Below, in pieces: positions 25,129 through 33,760 of a stretch of DNA of 64,000 nt. Below the pieces are notes generated by a model that saw only the letters and a list, made by a program, of their open reading frames with translations, did not search any database and was not told the DNA's origin. The stretch is from Vescimonas fastidiosa (lineage in GTDB: Bacteria; Bacillota; Clostridia; Oscillospirales; Oscillospiraceae): assembly GCF_018326305.1 (NCBI RefSeq), contig NZ_AP023416.1, positions 124,001 to 188,000 of the forward strand, in the 5' to 3' direction. How positions within the stretch are numbered: position 1 is the first letter of the stretch; each line of letters opens with the position of its first letter. The position numbers were made by a program, and so were the translations under genes.

Positions 25129-25229
25129 CCGCCGCGCCAATGGCAAATGTTGCAGCCGCTATCGGCGAAAAGTTTGCAGATACTATAATGGGTATCGCAA
25201 ATTTTTTGAAGGTGAGAAGGAGTAAGACT

Positions 25230-25466
25230 ATGGAAAAGTTTTTTGCGCTGCTGCTGACGACCACGGTGCTGCTGGGCCTATCCGCCTGCAGCGATAGGCC
25301 CGACGCCCAGGTGGAGCAGTTTCCGCCCACGGTATACGATGGCACCGGTGATGTTACAGCCGGGGAGGCAGACCGCCCCGGGTCCCCCTACAAGGACAGG
25401 GTGGAAAACGGCCGTGTCCGGGACAGCGACGGGATCCTGTCGGACGGTGAGAATGCAGGGCGTTAA
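25230..25466 (+). CDS. Small lipoprotein, unknown function
   Basis: 78 residues. Signal peptide MEKFFALLLTTTVLLGLSAC with lipobox LSAC (Cys20), then a short acidic, polar, low-complexity tail. It should be anchored to the outer face of the membrane. AGAAGGAG precedes the ATG. A TATAAT at about 25184 could be its -10, but no clear -35 was seen. No family recognised. Confidence 0.65.
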   Translation: MEKFFALLLTTTVLLGLSACSDRPDAQVEQFPPTVYDGTGDVTAGEADRPGSPYKDRVENGRVRDSDGILSDGENAGR

Positions 25467-25504
25467 GGTTGGATAATGCGGAACTGAAATTGAGATGATG
25501 CGGA

Positions 25505-25691
25505 AGAAAGCCTCGCAGAGTTTGCCGCCCGCAGGCGGCAAAGAAATAAAATCATTTTCTCTCGCGACATGTGCGTGAGAGAAAATACAGCTCGGGCTGC
25601 CAGTGTGGAATTTTTGCGCATGGCGTAAAAATTATGCGCGCAGCAGACCGCAAACCTTTTGTCGGAAAAACCCGGAGGGTTTTTCGACAGT
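25505..25691 (-). repeat. Four-hairpin element, copy E
   Basis: On the minus strand: hairpin 1 GTCGAAAAACCC/GGGTTTTTCCGAC, hairpin 2 TTTTTACGC/GCGCAAAAA (one A-C mismatch), hairpin 3 TTTTCTCTC/GAGAGAAAA with the ACATGTC loop, hairpin 4 TTTGCCGCC/GGCGGCAAA, end CTCTGCGAGGCTTT. It lies between convergent genes and next to one terminator only. Confidence 0.85.
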
Positions 25692-25694
25692 CTC

Positions 25695-25727
25695 AAAGAA
25701 AGCCGGAGCGGTTGCTCCGGCTTTCTT
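25695..25727 (-). terminator. Terminator of the second NSS gene
   Basis: Stem AAGAAAGCCGGAGC/GCTCCGGCTTTCTT, 40 bp beyond the stop. Confidence 0.8.
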
Positions 25728-25766
25728 GATGCATTCTATTTTCATTGCGCTCGGCGGCACTCTCCG

Positions 25767-27347
25767 TCAGGAGAACAGGCCCAGGCCGAAGAAGGAATCC
25801 AGCTGACCCAGCAGCACCAGCACCATCAGGATGGGGGTGATGCTCTTGATGCAGATGTTGAAGAAGGTCTTGGACTTGAAGGCATTACCCTCCAGGCAGC
25901 ACTCCTCGTCCACAAACTGCGGCTTCAGCTCATAGCCGATGCAGATGCTCATGAGCAGGGCGCCCAAAGGCATCAGGACACCCTCAGAGACCATGTCCAG
26001 GAAGTCCAGCCAGCAGTCACTCCAGCCGTTGGCCTCGATCTTCAGGATGTCGAAGGGAGCCATACCGTTGGAGCCCAGGCCGTCCATGCACACCAGCACG
26101 CACAGTAGGCCTGCGGCCACGGCGGCGATGGCGGAATAGGACTTGCGCTTGTCGCCCTTGCCGGCATCACGGGCCTTGTCCACGAAGTGGGCCACGATGA
26201 CCTCCAGCAGAGAGATGGAGGAGGAGACGGCGGCCAGGATGACCAGCAGATAGAAGATAATGCCGAATACATAACCCACGGTGCCCATGGAGTTAAACAC
26301 ATTCTGCATGGTGATGAACAGCAGCTTGGGGCCGCCGATTGCACCGGTAGCGTCCAGGGAGAAGCGGGCGGGCATAACCGCCAGACCGGCCATCAGAGCG
26401 ATGAGGGTATCGCAGATAACGATGACCAGTGCGTTCTTCTCAATGTTCTGCTTCTTATCCAGGTAGGAGCCGTAGGTGATCATGATGCCCATGCCCAGGG
26501 ACAGGGAGAAGAACATCTGACCGCCGGCGGTGGAAAGGATGCTGATGAAGTTGGGGATCTCGTTGATGAACTTCACAACGGGCACGCCGTTGATGGCGCT
26601 GACCACCTGACCGGCCACCTCTGCGGTGGCGGGCACATAGTAGCCCGTGCCGGTAACATAGCCGGGCTGGAACATATATTTGAGGCCGTCCAGGGAGCTG
26701 CTGTGAATGAGCTGCTCCACGGTGCTTCCGTCGGGCTGCAGCACGGCCACGGCAAAATCGTTGCCGCCCAGGGTGCAGGCGCGGATGATAACGATGACCA
26801 GCATGAAGAACAGGCAGGGCATACCGATGGAGCAGAACTTCTCGATGCCGCTGGACACGCCGCCCATGACGATGACCAGGGTCAGCAGCACGAAGATGAG
26901 GCCGTAGATCACGGACTCAAGCTGATTGGTAAGCATATTGCCGAAGACCTCGCCGCTGCCCAAGCCGTTGTTGCCGAAGCCGGCGCCGAAGATGTTGCCC
27001 ACATTCAGGACCACATACTTCATGCAGTAGCCGCCCAGAGCGCAGTAGAAGCCCAGGATCAGGAACGGGGCGATGATGCCCAGCCAGCCCAGCCACTTAA
27101 ACTTCTTGCTGAGGACATAGTACGCGCTGACCACGCCGCGGCCGGTGCGACGGCCCAGGGCCAGCTCACCCACCATGACGATGAAGCCGCACAGGGCCGC
27201 CAGGATCAGGTAGATGATGAGGAATGTGAAGCCGCCGTTGGCACCCATCTTATTGGGGAAGCCCCAGATGTTGCCAAGGCCCACTGCCGAACCGACGGCA
27301 GCCATGAGGAATCCAAATGTGGATCCAAAGCCTTTTCTTTCTTCCAT
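25767..27347 (-). CDS. Neurotransmitter:sodium symporter (NSS) family transporter, long form
   Basis: 526 residues. Same N-terminal signature and overall sequence as the NSS protein at 5.4-6.9 kb, but with a longer external segment (about residues 195-245, containing VLQPDGSTVEQLIHSS and VAGQVVSAINGVPVV). The core LeuT-type elements (GLGNIWGFP, FFSLSLGMGIMITYGSYL, SSSISLLEVIVAHF) are intact, so Na+-driven solute uptake is expected. GGAGAG lies just before the ATG. Monocistronic, with promoter and terminator. Substrate unknown; the loop difference suggests a different solute or partner. Confidence 0.9.
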   Translation of the reverse strand: MEERKGFGSTFGFLMAAVGSAVGLGNIWGFPNKMGANGGFTFLIIYLILAALCGFIVMVGELALGRRTGRGVVSAYYVLSKKFKWLGWLGIIAPFLILGFYCALGGYCMKYVVLNVGNIFGAGFGNNGLGSGEVFGNMLTNQLESVIYGLIFVLLTLVIVMGGVSSGIEKFCSIGMPCLFFMLVIVIIRACTLGGNDFAVAVLQPDGSTVEQLIHSSSLDGLKYMFQPGYVTGTGYYVPATAEVAGQVVSAINGVPVVKFINEIPNFISILSTAGGQMFFSLSLGMGIMITYGSYLDKKQNIEKNALVIVICDTLIALMAGLAVMPARFSLDATGAIGGPKLLFITMQNVFNSMGTVGYVFGIIFYLLVILAAVSSSISLLEVIVAHFVDKARDAGKGDKRKSYSAIAAVAAGLLCVLVCMDGLGSNGMAPFDILKIEANGWSDCWLDFLDMVSEGVLMPLGALLMSICIGYELKPQFVDEECCLEGNAFKSKTFFNICIKSITPILMVLVLLGQLDSFFGLGLFS

Positions 27348-27468
27348 TTTTTCTCTCCTTAAATATAAGTTTCTCTCCTAAGAATTTTTACTCTCAGGAA
27401 ACTCGCCCCCGGATGGGGTAAAATTTTGCCTGTGTATCCTCAAAAAAACGACACAAGCTTATGTTAAA

Positions 27469-27497
27469 AGTATACAGGATTCCCGGAAACTCCACAA
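27469..27497 (-). promoter_or_regulatory. Sigma-A promoter of the second NSS gene
   Basis: Minus strand: -35 TTGTGG (27492-27497), 17-nt spacer, -10 TATACT (27469-27474). Confidence 0.65.
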
Positions 27498-27559
27498 TAG
27501 ACATTTTTAATAAAAATTTAGCGGGCTCTTTGTCTTTTTTAACATTTTGTGAACAGCGA

Positions 27560-27608
27560 TATAATGTTCTTGTTAAGAAACAAACAATCCTGTCTGTTTC
27601 TTAACAAG
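27560..27608 (+). promoter_or_regulatory. TATAAT box followed by a perfect 14-bp inverted repeat
   Basis: TATAAT at 27560-27565 (only a weak TTTAAC at -35), then CTTGTTAAGAAACA (27569-27582) and its exact inverse complement (27595-27608) with a 12-nt centre. The palindrome would cover the transcription start. No gene follows before the repeat cluster. It may be an orphan operator or a small RNA start. Confidence 0.4.
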
Positions 27609-27704
27609 GAATCTGTCTTAAAACAGGGCTTGGAAAGGACGCTTTTCTTGTTTCGCGTGAGTGGAATTCCTTTCCTCGTTTCCGAAAAGAGGGATATAAT
27701 TTTC

Positions 27705-28505
27705 GCCCGCCCTTACGGAGGCATACAAGGCGTGCGGTGGGCGGCGGGACACATGGGTCCCGCCCTACATGGCTTTTTTGTGGGGCAGGGCACACGGGCC
27801 TTGCCGTGGGTGCGATACGGAATCGGCGGGCGGACAGGGGCGTCCGCCCCTACGGAGGGTTTACCGATAGGATTTCGTAGGGGGCGATGCCCACATCGCC
27901 CCGCGTCCGTTACAAGAGGTGCGGTGTAAAGAGGAATCCCCCAGTCACGGCTTCGCCGTGCCAGCCCCCTTTAGGCAAGGGGGCCTGGGGACGGGAGAAC
28001 GGATTGCCACAGCCAGTGTGCGCACTGGCTTCGCAATGACACATTACAAGGAGTGCGGTGGAGGCGGGCCGATGTAGGCATCGGCCCCTACGGAGTGTTT
28101 ACCGATAGAACTTCGTAGGGGGCGGCGTCCTCGACGCCCCGCGCCCGTTATAAGGGGTGCGATGGGCGGGCCGATGTGGGGAGCGAACTGAGCGCTGCCG
28201 GTGGCGGATGAAACGAGATGAGCGAGTGGCCGCGGTCAAAATTTTAAGCGTCCGCCGTAAGGCAGCGCGAAAATTTTGGGCACCGCAACAGGATCATCGG
28301 CCCCTACGGGGGGTACAAGGGGTGCGTAGGGGAGGGACTCTGCCCCTCCCGCGGGCGACCGCAAGGGTCGCCCCTACGGAGTGTAACAAGAAGTGCGGTG
28401 GGGCGGGCCAATGTGTGCATCGGCCCCTACGGGGGCGTTGTAAGAAGTGCGGCGGGCGGACAGGGGCGACAGCTAAAGGGCGGCCCGGCGGGCCGCCCTT
28501 ACGGT
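27705..28505. repeat. Cluster 4 of CCCCTACGG hairpin modules
   Basis: About 800 bp without a gene. It contains GGGCGGGACACATGGGTCCC, GCAGGGCACACGGGCCTTGC, GGCGGACAGGGGCGTCCGCC, GGGGCGATGCCCACATCGCC, the CACGGCTTCGCCGTG module, the GGATTGCCACAGCCAGTGTG...GCAATGACA module, GGCCGATGTAGGCATCGGCC and GCGACCGCAAGGGTCGC, each with the CCTACGG end and the GTTACAAGGAGTGCGGTG-like joint. Confidence 0.85.
28168..28309. repeat. 142-bp repeat nested in a hairpin module (copy 2)
   Basis: Same structure as at 2330-2471: GGCCGATGT and CATCGGCC enclose about 120 nt with a long AAAATTTT-bounded stem. Several substitutions separate the copies, some of them inside stems. Confidence 0.75.
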
Positions 28506-28562
28506 TTTTTATATCCACTTTTTATATCTTATATCCACTTTTTATATGCACTTTGCGGAGAA

Positions 28563-28991
28563 TCAATCTCCCAGGGGCAGGGGTTTACCCGTGTAGGCCC
28601 ACACGCTGTGGGCCACGGCCAGGAGCTTTCCCTGGGCGGTGGTTATTTCCGCCTGGCAGAAGCAGGTGCGGCGTCCGGCCCGGGTCACCCGGCCCCGGGC
28701 TATGAGGCGCCGGGCCTCCCCGGCAGGGGCCAGGAAGTCAATGCCGGCGCTGACGGTGACGCAGGTCTCCTGCCGCAGGCCCGACAGCGCCAGACCGCAG
28801 GCATCGTCCGCCAGGGTAAACAGCACCCCGCCGTGGGGCTGGCCCCAGCGGTTCAGGCTCTGCTCCGTCAGATCCAGCTCCAGCCGTGAGCTGCCCTCGT
28901 CAATATCGCAGACGCGAATATGATTGTGTGCGGTAAAGGGTTCCTTTTCGTTGGCATAGCGCAGGAGTTTTTCTTTCAGTTCCGGGGTCAT
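28563..28991 (-). CDS. PaaI-family hot-dog thioesterase
   Basis: 142 residues. The hot-dog motif GQPHGGVLFTLADDACGLA spans about 50-68, with HGG at 53-55 and the acidic residues at 62-63 that act in catalysis in this family. The C-terminal half gives the expected strands (GIDFLAPA, CFCQAEI, LAVAHSVWAY). It should hydrolyse an acyl- or aryl-CoA thioester. GAGGAAT precedes the ATG. Pathway unknown. Confidence 0.85.
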   Translation of the reverse strand: MTPELKEKLLRYANEKEPFTAHNHIRVCDIDEGSSRLELDLTEQSLNRWGQPHGGVLFTLADDACGLALSGLRQETCVTVSAGIDFLAPAGEARRLIARGRVTRAGRRTCFCQAEITTAQGKLLAVAHSVWAYTGKPLPLGD

Positions 28992-29038
28992 GGGCGGGAT
29001 TCCTCAATTCCTTACAGTATAATTATCTGAAAATATTA

Positions 29039-30310
29039 CTATTTGTTTTCGCTTTCCGGCGGGTCAGGCGGGGTCTCGGAGGCTTGGTGGTCCCGGTTTA
29101 CATAGGCCGAGGCCTCCAGGGGCATATGCTTCTTTTGAAGCCTTGTATTCACCAGCCAGCGCACCAGCACCTGCAGGCAGGCGAAGATGGGCACGCCCAG
29201 GAACATACCCAGCACACCGCCGAAGCCGCCGCCAACAAGGATGGCAATGATGACCCACAGGCTGGAGATACCCGTGGAGCCGCCGAGGATCTTCGGGCCG
29301 ATAACATTGCCGTCCAGCTGCTGGAGCAGGAGAATGAACAGCACAAAATACAGACATTGCAGCGGACTCACCAGCAAAATAAGCAGCGCACTGGGGATGG
29401 CGCCCAGGAAGGGCCCGAAGAAGGGGATGACATTGGTAACGCCCACCACCACACTGATCAGCGGCGTATAGGGCATATTCAAAATCGAGCAGCCGATGAA
29501 GCAGAGGATGCCGATAATCAGCGAATCCAGGAGCTTGCCCCGGACAAAGCCGCTGAAAATATAGTCCACCCGGCGGAAGCCCCGGACGGCGAACATGGCC
29601 CGATCCTCGGGCAGGACGCCGTAGAGGAGCTTGCAGCAGCGGGCCAGGCTCTTCTCCTTGGCTGCCAGCAGGTAAACGGAGATGATGATGCCGATGATGA
29701 AATTCTTGGCGAAGGTGATGACGCTCCACACGCCGGTGACAAGGCTCCCGGTGAAGCTGGTGAGGGTGGCTTGCAGGCCCGGCAGCAGCTCCGTGGTGAG
29801 CCAGTTGGTGGCCTCGCTGTAATAGCGGTTCACCAGGTCCGAAAGCCAGGTGCTGACGATGGGATTTTTCTCCAGCAGATTGGTGACCCAGGCGTAGATC
29901 TGGTTATAATAGGTCTCCAGGTTACTTATCAGGGTGGTGACGCTGTCTACCAGCTGGGGAATGAGCATGGCAAACAGCAGGTACAGCACCACCAGCACCA
30001 CCGCCCAGGTGAGGAGGATGCTGACTGCCCGGAGCAGGCCCCTGCGCACCGGGGCGGAGCGGCCTCTTTTCTTCTCCAGAGCGTCCTTGGCCCGGAGGAT
30101 CCAGCGCTCCAAATGGTTTACGAGGGGGGCCAGCAGGTAGGCCATGGCCAGGCCGTATAGCACCGGGGCCAGGATGGACCAGAGCTTTCCGAAAAAGGCC
30201 TGGACGGTACCGGCATTATCCCGGTAAAACACATCATAAAATATCAGCAGGGCGCAGCCCACGAGAAAGGCCGTGAGACCCCAGCGCACATATTTTGCTT
30301 TATCCTTCAT
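29039..30310 (-). CDS. AI-2E family transporter (YdbO/TqsA/PerM superfamily)
   Basis: 423 residues with about seven to eight membrane helices and the family signature GPFLGAIPSALLILL and DGNVIGPKILGGSTGISSLWVI in the C-terminal half. Members export small metabolites such as autoinducer-2, or act as Na+/H+ exchangers. The substrate is not evident. The C-terminal tail is charged and cytoplasmic. Promoter TTGCAA-N17-TATGAT lies upstream, and a decayed mini-copy of the four-hairpin element lies in the leader. Confidence 0.85.
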   Translation of the reverse strand: MKDKAKYVRWGLTAFLVGCALLIFYDVFYRDNAGTVQAFFGKLWSILAPVLYGLAMAYLLAPLVNHLERWILRAKDALEKKRGRSAPVRRGLLRAVSILLTWAVVLVVLYLLFAMLIPQLVDSVTTLISNLETYYNQIYAWVTNLLEKNPIVSTWLSDLVNRYYSEATNWLTTELLPGLQATLTSFTGSLVTGVWSVITFAKNFIIGIIISVYLLAAKEKSLARCCKLLYGVLPEDRAMFAVRGFRRVDYIFSGFVRGKLLDSLIIGILCFIGCSILNMPYTPLISVVVGVTNVIPFFGPFLGAIPSALLILLVSPLQCLYFVLFILLLQQLDGNVIGPKILGGSTGISSLWVIIAILVGGGFGGVLGMFLGVPIFACLQVLVRWLVNTRLQKKHMPLEASAYVNRDHQASETPPDPPESENK

Positions 30311-30328
30311 GCCAAACCCTCACTCTAT

Positions 30329-30395
30329 TGTCGAAAATCCACTTGGTTTTTATTTCGAAGGGCTCGCCGTCTGCGGGCCCAAAGGCTGCGAAGCT
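30329..30395 (+). repeat. Decayed mini-copy of the four-hairpin element (I)
   Basis: Keeps TTGTCGAAAATCCACTTGG (hairpin-1 side), an AAGGGCTCGCCGTCTGCGGG joint and GGCTGCGAAGCTATTTT at the end. Hairpins 2 and 3 are absent. It lies in the 5' leader of the AI-2E family gene. Confidence 0.5.
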
Positions 30396-30411
30396 ATTTT
30401 AACTCTACCTT

Positions 30412-30440
30412 ATCATACATAATTTTTTGCATATTTGCAA
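30412..30440 (-). promoter_or_regulatory. Sigma-A promoter of the AI-2E family gene
   Basis: Minus strand: -35 TTGCAA (30435-30440), 17-nt spacer, -10 TATGAT (30412-30417). Confidence 0.7.
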
Positions 30441-30477
30441 GGCTTGGGGTGTATGTTTCCGAAAATCGGTTTCACTC

Positions 30478-30506
30478 TTGCCATTTTCGCCTTTATAGGG
30501 TATAAT
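30478..30506 (+). promoter_or_regulatory. Sigma-A promoter of the lipid kinase gene
   Basis: -35 TTGCCA (30478-30483), 17-nt spacer, -10 TATAAT (30501-30506). Confidence 0.8.
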
Positions 30507-30546
30507 GGCGATGCGATTTTCCCTATGTACAGAACGGAGGATGATT

Positions 30547-31449
30547 GTGAAACGACTGCTGCTGATCGTGAATCCCCGGGCCGGGAAGAGCAAGTCCCTG
30601 GGCCCGCTGTATGACGCCATCGCCCGGCTGTCGGCAGGCGGCTATTTGGTGTATGTGCGGGAGACCAAGGGCCCCGGCGACGCCACCCGCTTCGCCCGGG
30701 ACCTGGGTCCGGATTTTGACACCGTGGTCTGCTACGGCGGCGACGGCACCCTGAATGAGACCATCTCCGGCCTTATGCAGCTGGAGCGCAAGCCGCCCCT
30801 GGGCTACCTGCCCTCCGGCAGCACCAACGACTTTGCCGCCACCCTGCACATCCCCGCGGCGCCCTACCTGGCTGCGGACATCATCGCCCAGGGCACGCCC
30901 ATTGCCCTGGATGTGGGACGGCACAATGAGCGGTATTTTTCCTATGTGGCCTCCTTCGGCGCCTTCACCCGGGCCAGCTACTCCGCACCTCAGGAGACAA
31001 AAAACGCCCTGGGCCACTTCGCCTACATTCTGGAGGGCATGAAGAATCTGGACTCCCTGCGCCCCTACCACTGCCGCGTCACCGCCGACGAGGAGACCGT
31101 GGAGGATGACTTCATTTTCGGCAGCGTGTGTAACTCCACCTCCCTGGCCGGCCTGGTGAAGCTGGACCCCAACCGGGTGCGGATGGACGACGGCGTGTTT
31201 GAGCTGGTGCTGCTGCGGATGCCCCGGACGGTGCTGGACCTGACGAACCTGCTGGTGTCGCTGAAGCAGATGCAGTACGACGACCCGGGCATTTTCTTCC
31301 GCCACGCCTCCCATGTGACGGTGGAGACAAGGGACGACATCCCCTGGTCCCTGGACGGTGAATACGCCCCCAGTGCCCCGGTGGTGAACATTGTCAACTG
31401 CCACGGGGCCATTAAGCTGCTGGTGCGCAGGCCGGAGGAGGACCGGTAA
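30547..31449 (+). CDS. Diacylglycerol kinase-family lipid kinase (DgkB/YegS type)
   Basis: 300 residues. The N-terminal nucleotide-binding part has LLLIVNPRAGK, the catalytic loop YGGDGTLNE (about 72-80) and PSGSTNDFA (about 98-106), all diagnostic of the DAGK catalytic family. It likely phosphorylates diacylglycerol or a related lipid to recycle lipid-anchor by-products. I chose GTG as start because ACGGAGG is 7 nt upstream; the ATG two codons earlier touches the ribosome binding site. Single gene with promoter and terminator. Confidence 0.85.
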   Translation: MKRLLLIVNPRAGKSKSLGPLYDAIARLSAGGYLVYVRETKGPGDATRFARDLGPDFDTVVCYGGDGTLNETISGLMQLERKPPLGYLPSGSTNDFAATLHIPAAPYLAADIIAQGTPIALDVGRHNERYFSYVASFGAFTRASYSAPQETKNALGHFAYILEGMKNLDSLRPYHCRVTADEETVEDDFIFGSVCNSTSLAGLVKLDPNRVRMDDGVFELVLLRMPRTVLDLTNLLVSLKQMQYDDPGIFFRHASHVTVETRDDIPWSLDGEYAPSAPVVNIVNCHGAIKLLVRRPEEDR

Positions 31450-31485
31450 CGGGCACGAAATACTATATATACAGAATATACAGAG

Positions 31486-31521
31486 CAAAAGCCGCTTCGG
31501 AGGTCCGAAGCGGCTTTTTTG
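31486..31521 (+). terminator. Terminator of the lipid kinase gene
   Basis: Stem AAAAGCCGCTTCGG/CCGAAGCGGCTTTT followed by T. A single GGCGGGCAGAGGCGTCCGCC module with CCCCTACG follows at 31540-31573. Confidence 0.85.
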
Positions 31522-31615
31522 GTGGGGTACGGTGCAAAGTCGGCGGGCGGGCAGAGGCGTCCGCCCCTACGATATTATCCCCGTCTTTTCACCGCCTCCT
31601 TCCCTATTTTCCCCC

Positions 31616-31667
31616 TTGACAACGGTCAAAAAATCGGTATAATTTGAAAACGATAATCATTTTCAAA
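31616..31667 (+). promoter_or_regulatory. zur-znu promoter with overlapping Fur/Zur box
   Basis: -35 TTGACA (31616-31621), 16-nt spacer, -10 TATAAT (31638-31643). It overlaps the palindrome TTTGAAAA...TTTTCAAA (31643-31667), whose core GAAAACGATAATCATTTTC matches the classic Fur box at 16 of 19 positions. It lies directly upstream of a Fur-family gene, so metal-dependent autorepression is inferred. Confidence 0.85.
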
Positions 31668-31682
31668 TTCGGAGGGATTCTT

Positions 31683-32081
31683 ATGTCCTATATGACCCGG
31701 CAGCAAGGGGCGGTGCTGGCGTGCATCGCCTCCTGTCCCGGCGGACGGGCTACGGCCATGGAGCTGGCCCAAAGGCTGCGGCAGGAAGGTCAGTCTGTGG
31801 GGCTGAGCACCGTGTACAGGCAGCTGGAAAAGCTGGTCTCCCAGGGCAAGATCCACAAGCTGCTCACAGAGGAGGGCGCCTGCTATCAATACTGCGACAA
31901 GACCCGGCACACGGACTGCTTCCTGCTCCAGTGCGAGGGCTGCGGCACGATTTTCCACATGGATTGCTCCCATCTGGGGGAGCTGTATGACCATCTGCTG
32001 GAGGGGCACGGCTTCGCCATCAATCCCAGGCGGACGATGTTTTACGGCCTGTGCCGGGAGTGCCGGGAGGCGGAGAAATGA
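31683..32081 (+). CDS. zur: Fur-family metalloregulator, probably Zur
   Basis: 132 residues. N-terminal winged helix (about 1-75) with the recognition region SVGLSTVYRQLEKL, then the metal-binding dimer domain with two structural-zinc pairs, C84-x2-C87 and C124-x2-C127, and a regulatory-site HTDCF segment. Location at the head of a zinc-type ABC uptake operon points to zinc as co-repressor. CGGAGGG precedes the ATG. Its stop overlaps the next start (ATGA). Confidence 0.85.
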   Translation: MSYMTRQQGAVLACIASCPGGRATAMELAQRLRQEGQSVGLSTVYRQLEKLVSQGKIHKLLTEEGACYQYCDKTRHTDCFLLQCEGCGTIFHMDCSHLGELYDHLLEGHGFAINPRRTMFYGLCRECREAEK

Positions 32082-33046
32082 GAAAACGCTTTTTAGCTCT
32101 GCTGCTGGCGGGGGCCGTGGCCCTGGGGCTTTGCGGCTGCGCCCCGGTGGAGGAGGACAGCGGCAAGCTCTCGGTGGTCTGCTCCCTGTTTCCCTACTAC
32201 GACTTCGTGCGGGTAATCGGCGGAGAGTGGGTGGAGCCCCGGCTGCTGGTGGCCGCCGGACGGGAGGCCCACAGCTTCGAGCCCACCCCGGCGGATGTGA
32301 TCCGGGTAAGCCGGGCGGATGTGTTCGTCTACAACGGCGGCGAGGGGGAGCAATGGGTGGATGAGATCCTAAGCTCCGCCGGAGAAAACATCCCCACGGT
32401 GCTGCGGATGATGGACTACGCCCAGACTCTGGAGGAAGAGCCGGTGGACGGCGACAGCCACGACGACCACGACGACCACGACGACCACGCCGGTCACGAC
32501 CACGACAGCGACGACATAGAGTATGACGAGCATATCTGGACCTCCCCGGTGGAGGCCGGGAAGCTGTGCCGGGCCATCTGCGACGCCCTGTGCGCCGCTG
32601 ACCCCGCCCACGCAGCGGATTTTCAGGCCAACCTGGCGGCGTATTTGCAGGAGCTTTCCGACCTGGATGCGGATTTTCGCCAGGTGTGCCGGGAGAAAAA
32701 ACGGGATCTGTTGGTATTCGGTGACCGCTTTCCGCTGCTCTACTTCTGCCGGGAATACGGCCTTAACTACCGGGCGGCCTTTCACGGGTGTTCATCCGAC
32801 ACGGAGCCGTCTCTCTACACCCTGAAATTTCTCATTGACAAGGTGCGCCAGGAGCAAATTCCCGTGGTGTATGCCCTGGAGCTGAGCAGTCAAAAGGTGG
32901 CCGAGGCCATCGCCGAAACCACAGGGGCGAAGGTGGTGACCTTTTACTCCTGTCAGACCGTTTCCCAGTCGGATTGGGCTGCGGGAGAGGGATATTTAAG
33001 CCTGATGCGCCGGAATGTGGCGGCGCTGCGAGAGGGGATATGCTGA
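32078..33046 (+). CDS. znuA: ZnuA-type zinc-binding lipoprotein of the ABC transporter
   Basis: 322 residues. Lipoprotein signal (charged start, hydrophobic core, LGLCGC with Cys19 or Cys21), two alpha/beta lobes of the cluster A-I family, metal-ligand segments EAHSFEPTP (near 62) and EHIWTSP (near 150), and between them a His/Asp-rich loop (HDDHDDHDDHAGHDHD, about 125-145) typical of zinc-specific members. It captures zinc outside the membrane and hands it to the permease. It is translationally coupled to zur. Confidence 0.9.
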   Translation: MRKRFLALLLAGAVALGLCGCAPVEEDSGKLSVVCSLFPYYDFVRVIGGEWVEPRLLVAAGREAHSFEPTPADVIRVSRADVFVYNGGEGEQWVDEILSSAGENIPTVLRMMDYAQTLEEEPVDGDSHDDHDDHDDHAGHDHDSDDIEYDEHIWTSPVEAGKLCRAICDALCAADPAHAADFQANLAAYLQELSDLDADFRQVCREKKRDLLVFGDRFPLLYFCREYGLNYRAAFHGCSSDTEPSLYTLKFLIDKVRQEQIPVVYALELSSQKVAEAIAETTGAKVVTFYSCQTVSQSDWAAGEGYLSLMRRNVAALREGIC

Positions 33047-33760
33047 ATGAATAAGGAAATTTTACTGGCCTGCCGGGACGCCAGCCTGGGCTACGAGGGC
33101 AAGGCCATTTGGGAGCATCTGGATTTCCAGGTATGCCGGGGAGACTACATCTGCATTGTGGGAGAAAACGGCTCCGGCAAGTCCACGCTGCTCAAAAGCC
33201 TGCTGGGTCTGCTACCTCCCCTGTCGGGCCGCATTGAGCGGGGCGGGAGCCTTTCCGGCGGGGCCATCGGCTACCTGCCCCAGCAGACCCGGGCCCAAAA
33301 GGACTTTCCCGCCACGGTGACGGAGGTGGTGCGCTCGGGCTTTCTCGGCGCAGGCGGCCACCGGCTGCTCTACACGCCGGAGCAAAAGGCCCGGGCCCTG
33401 ATGAACATGGGGAAGCTGGGCATTCTGGAGCTGAAGGATCGCTGCTACCGGGAGCTATCCGGCGGCCAGCAGCAGCGGGTGCTCCTGGCTCGGGCCCTGT
33501 GCGCAGCCGGGGAGCTGCTGATCCTGGATGAGCCGGTGACGGGCCTGGACCCCGCCGCCGCCCAGGACCTCTACCGTACCCTGGCCTACCTCAACAAGAC
33601 CGAGGGCATCGCCATCGTCATGGTGACTCACGACATAGAAAACGCCCTGCGCTATGCAGACTTTATCCTCCACGCCGGGCAGCAGCAGCACTTTTTCGGC
33701 ACGGTGGAGGCATATCTTCACTCCTCCATGGGGCGGCGATTCGGAGGTGCAGGGGCATGA
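33047..33760 (+). CDS. znuC: ZnuC-type ATP-binding protein
   Basis: 237 residues. Walker A GENGSGKST (about 39-47), Q-loop LPQQ, signature LSGGQQQR (about 135-142), Walker B LLILDEP and an H-loop VTHD. It energises zinc uptake. It starts immediately after znuA and overlaps the permease start by ATGA. Confidence 0.9.
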   Translation: MNKEILLACRDASLGYEGKAIWEHLDFQVCRGDYICIVGENGSGKSTLLKSLLGLLPPLSGRIERGGSLSGGAIGYLPQQTRAQKDFPATVTEVVRSGFLGAGGHRLLYTPEQKARALMNMGKLGILELKDRCYRELSGGQQQRVLLARALCAAGELLILDEPVTGLDPAAAQDLYRTLAYLNKTEGIAIVMVTHDIENALRYADFILHAGQQQHFFGTVEAYLHSSMGRRFGGAGA

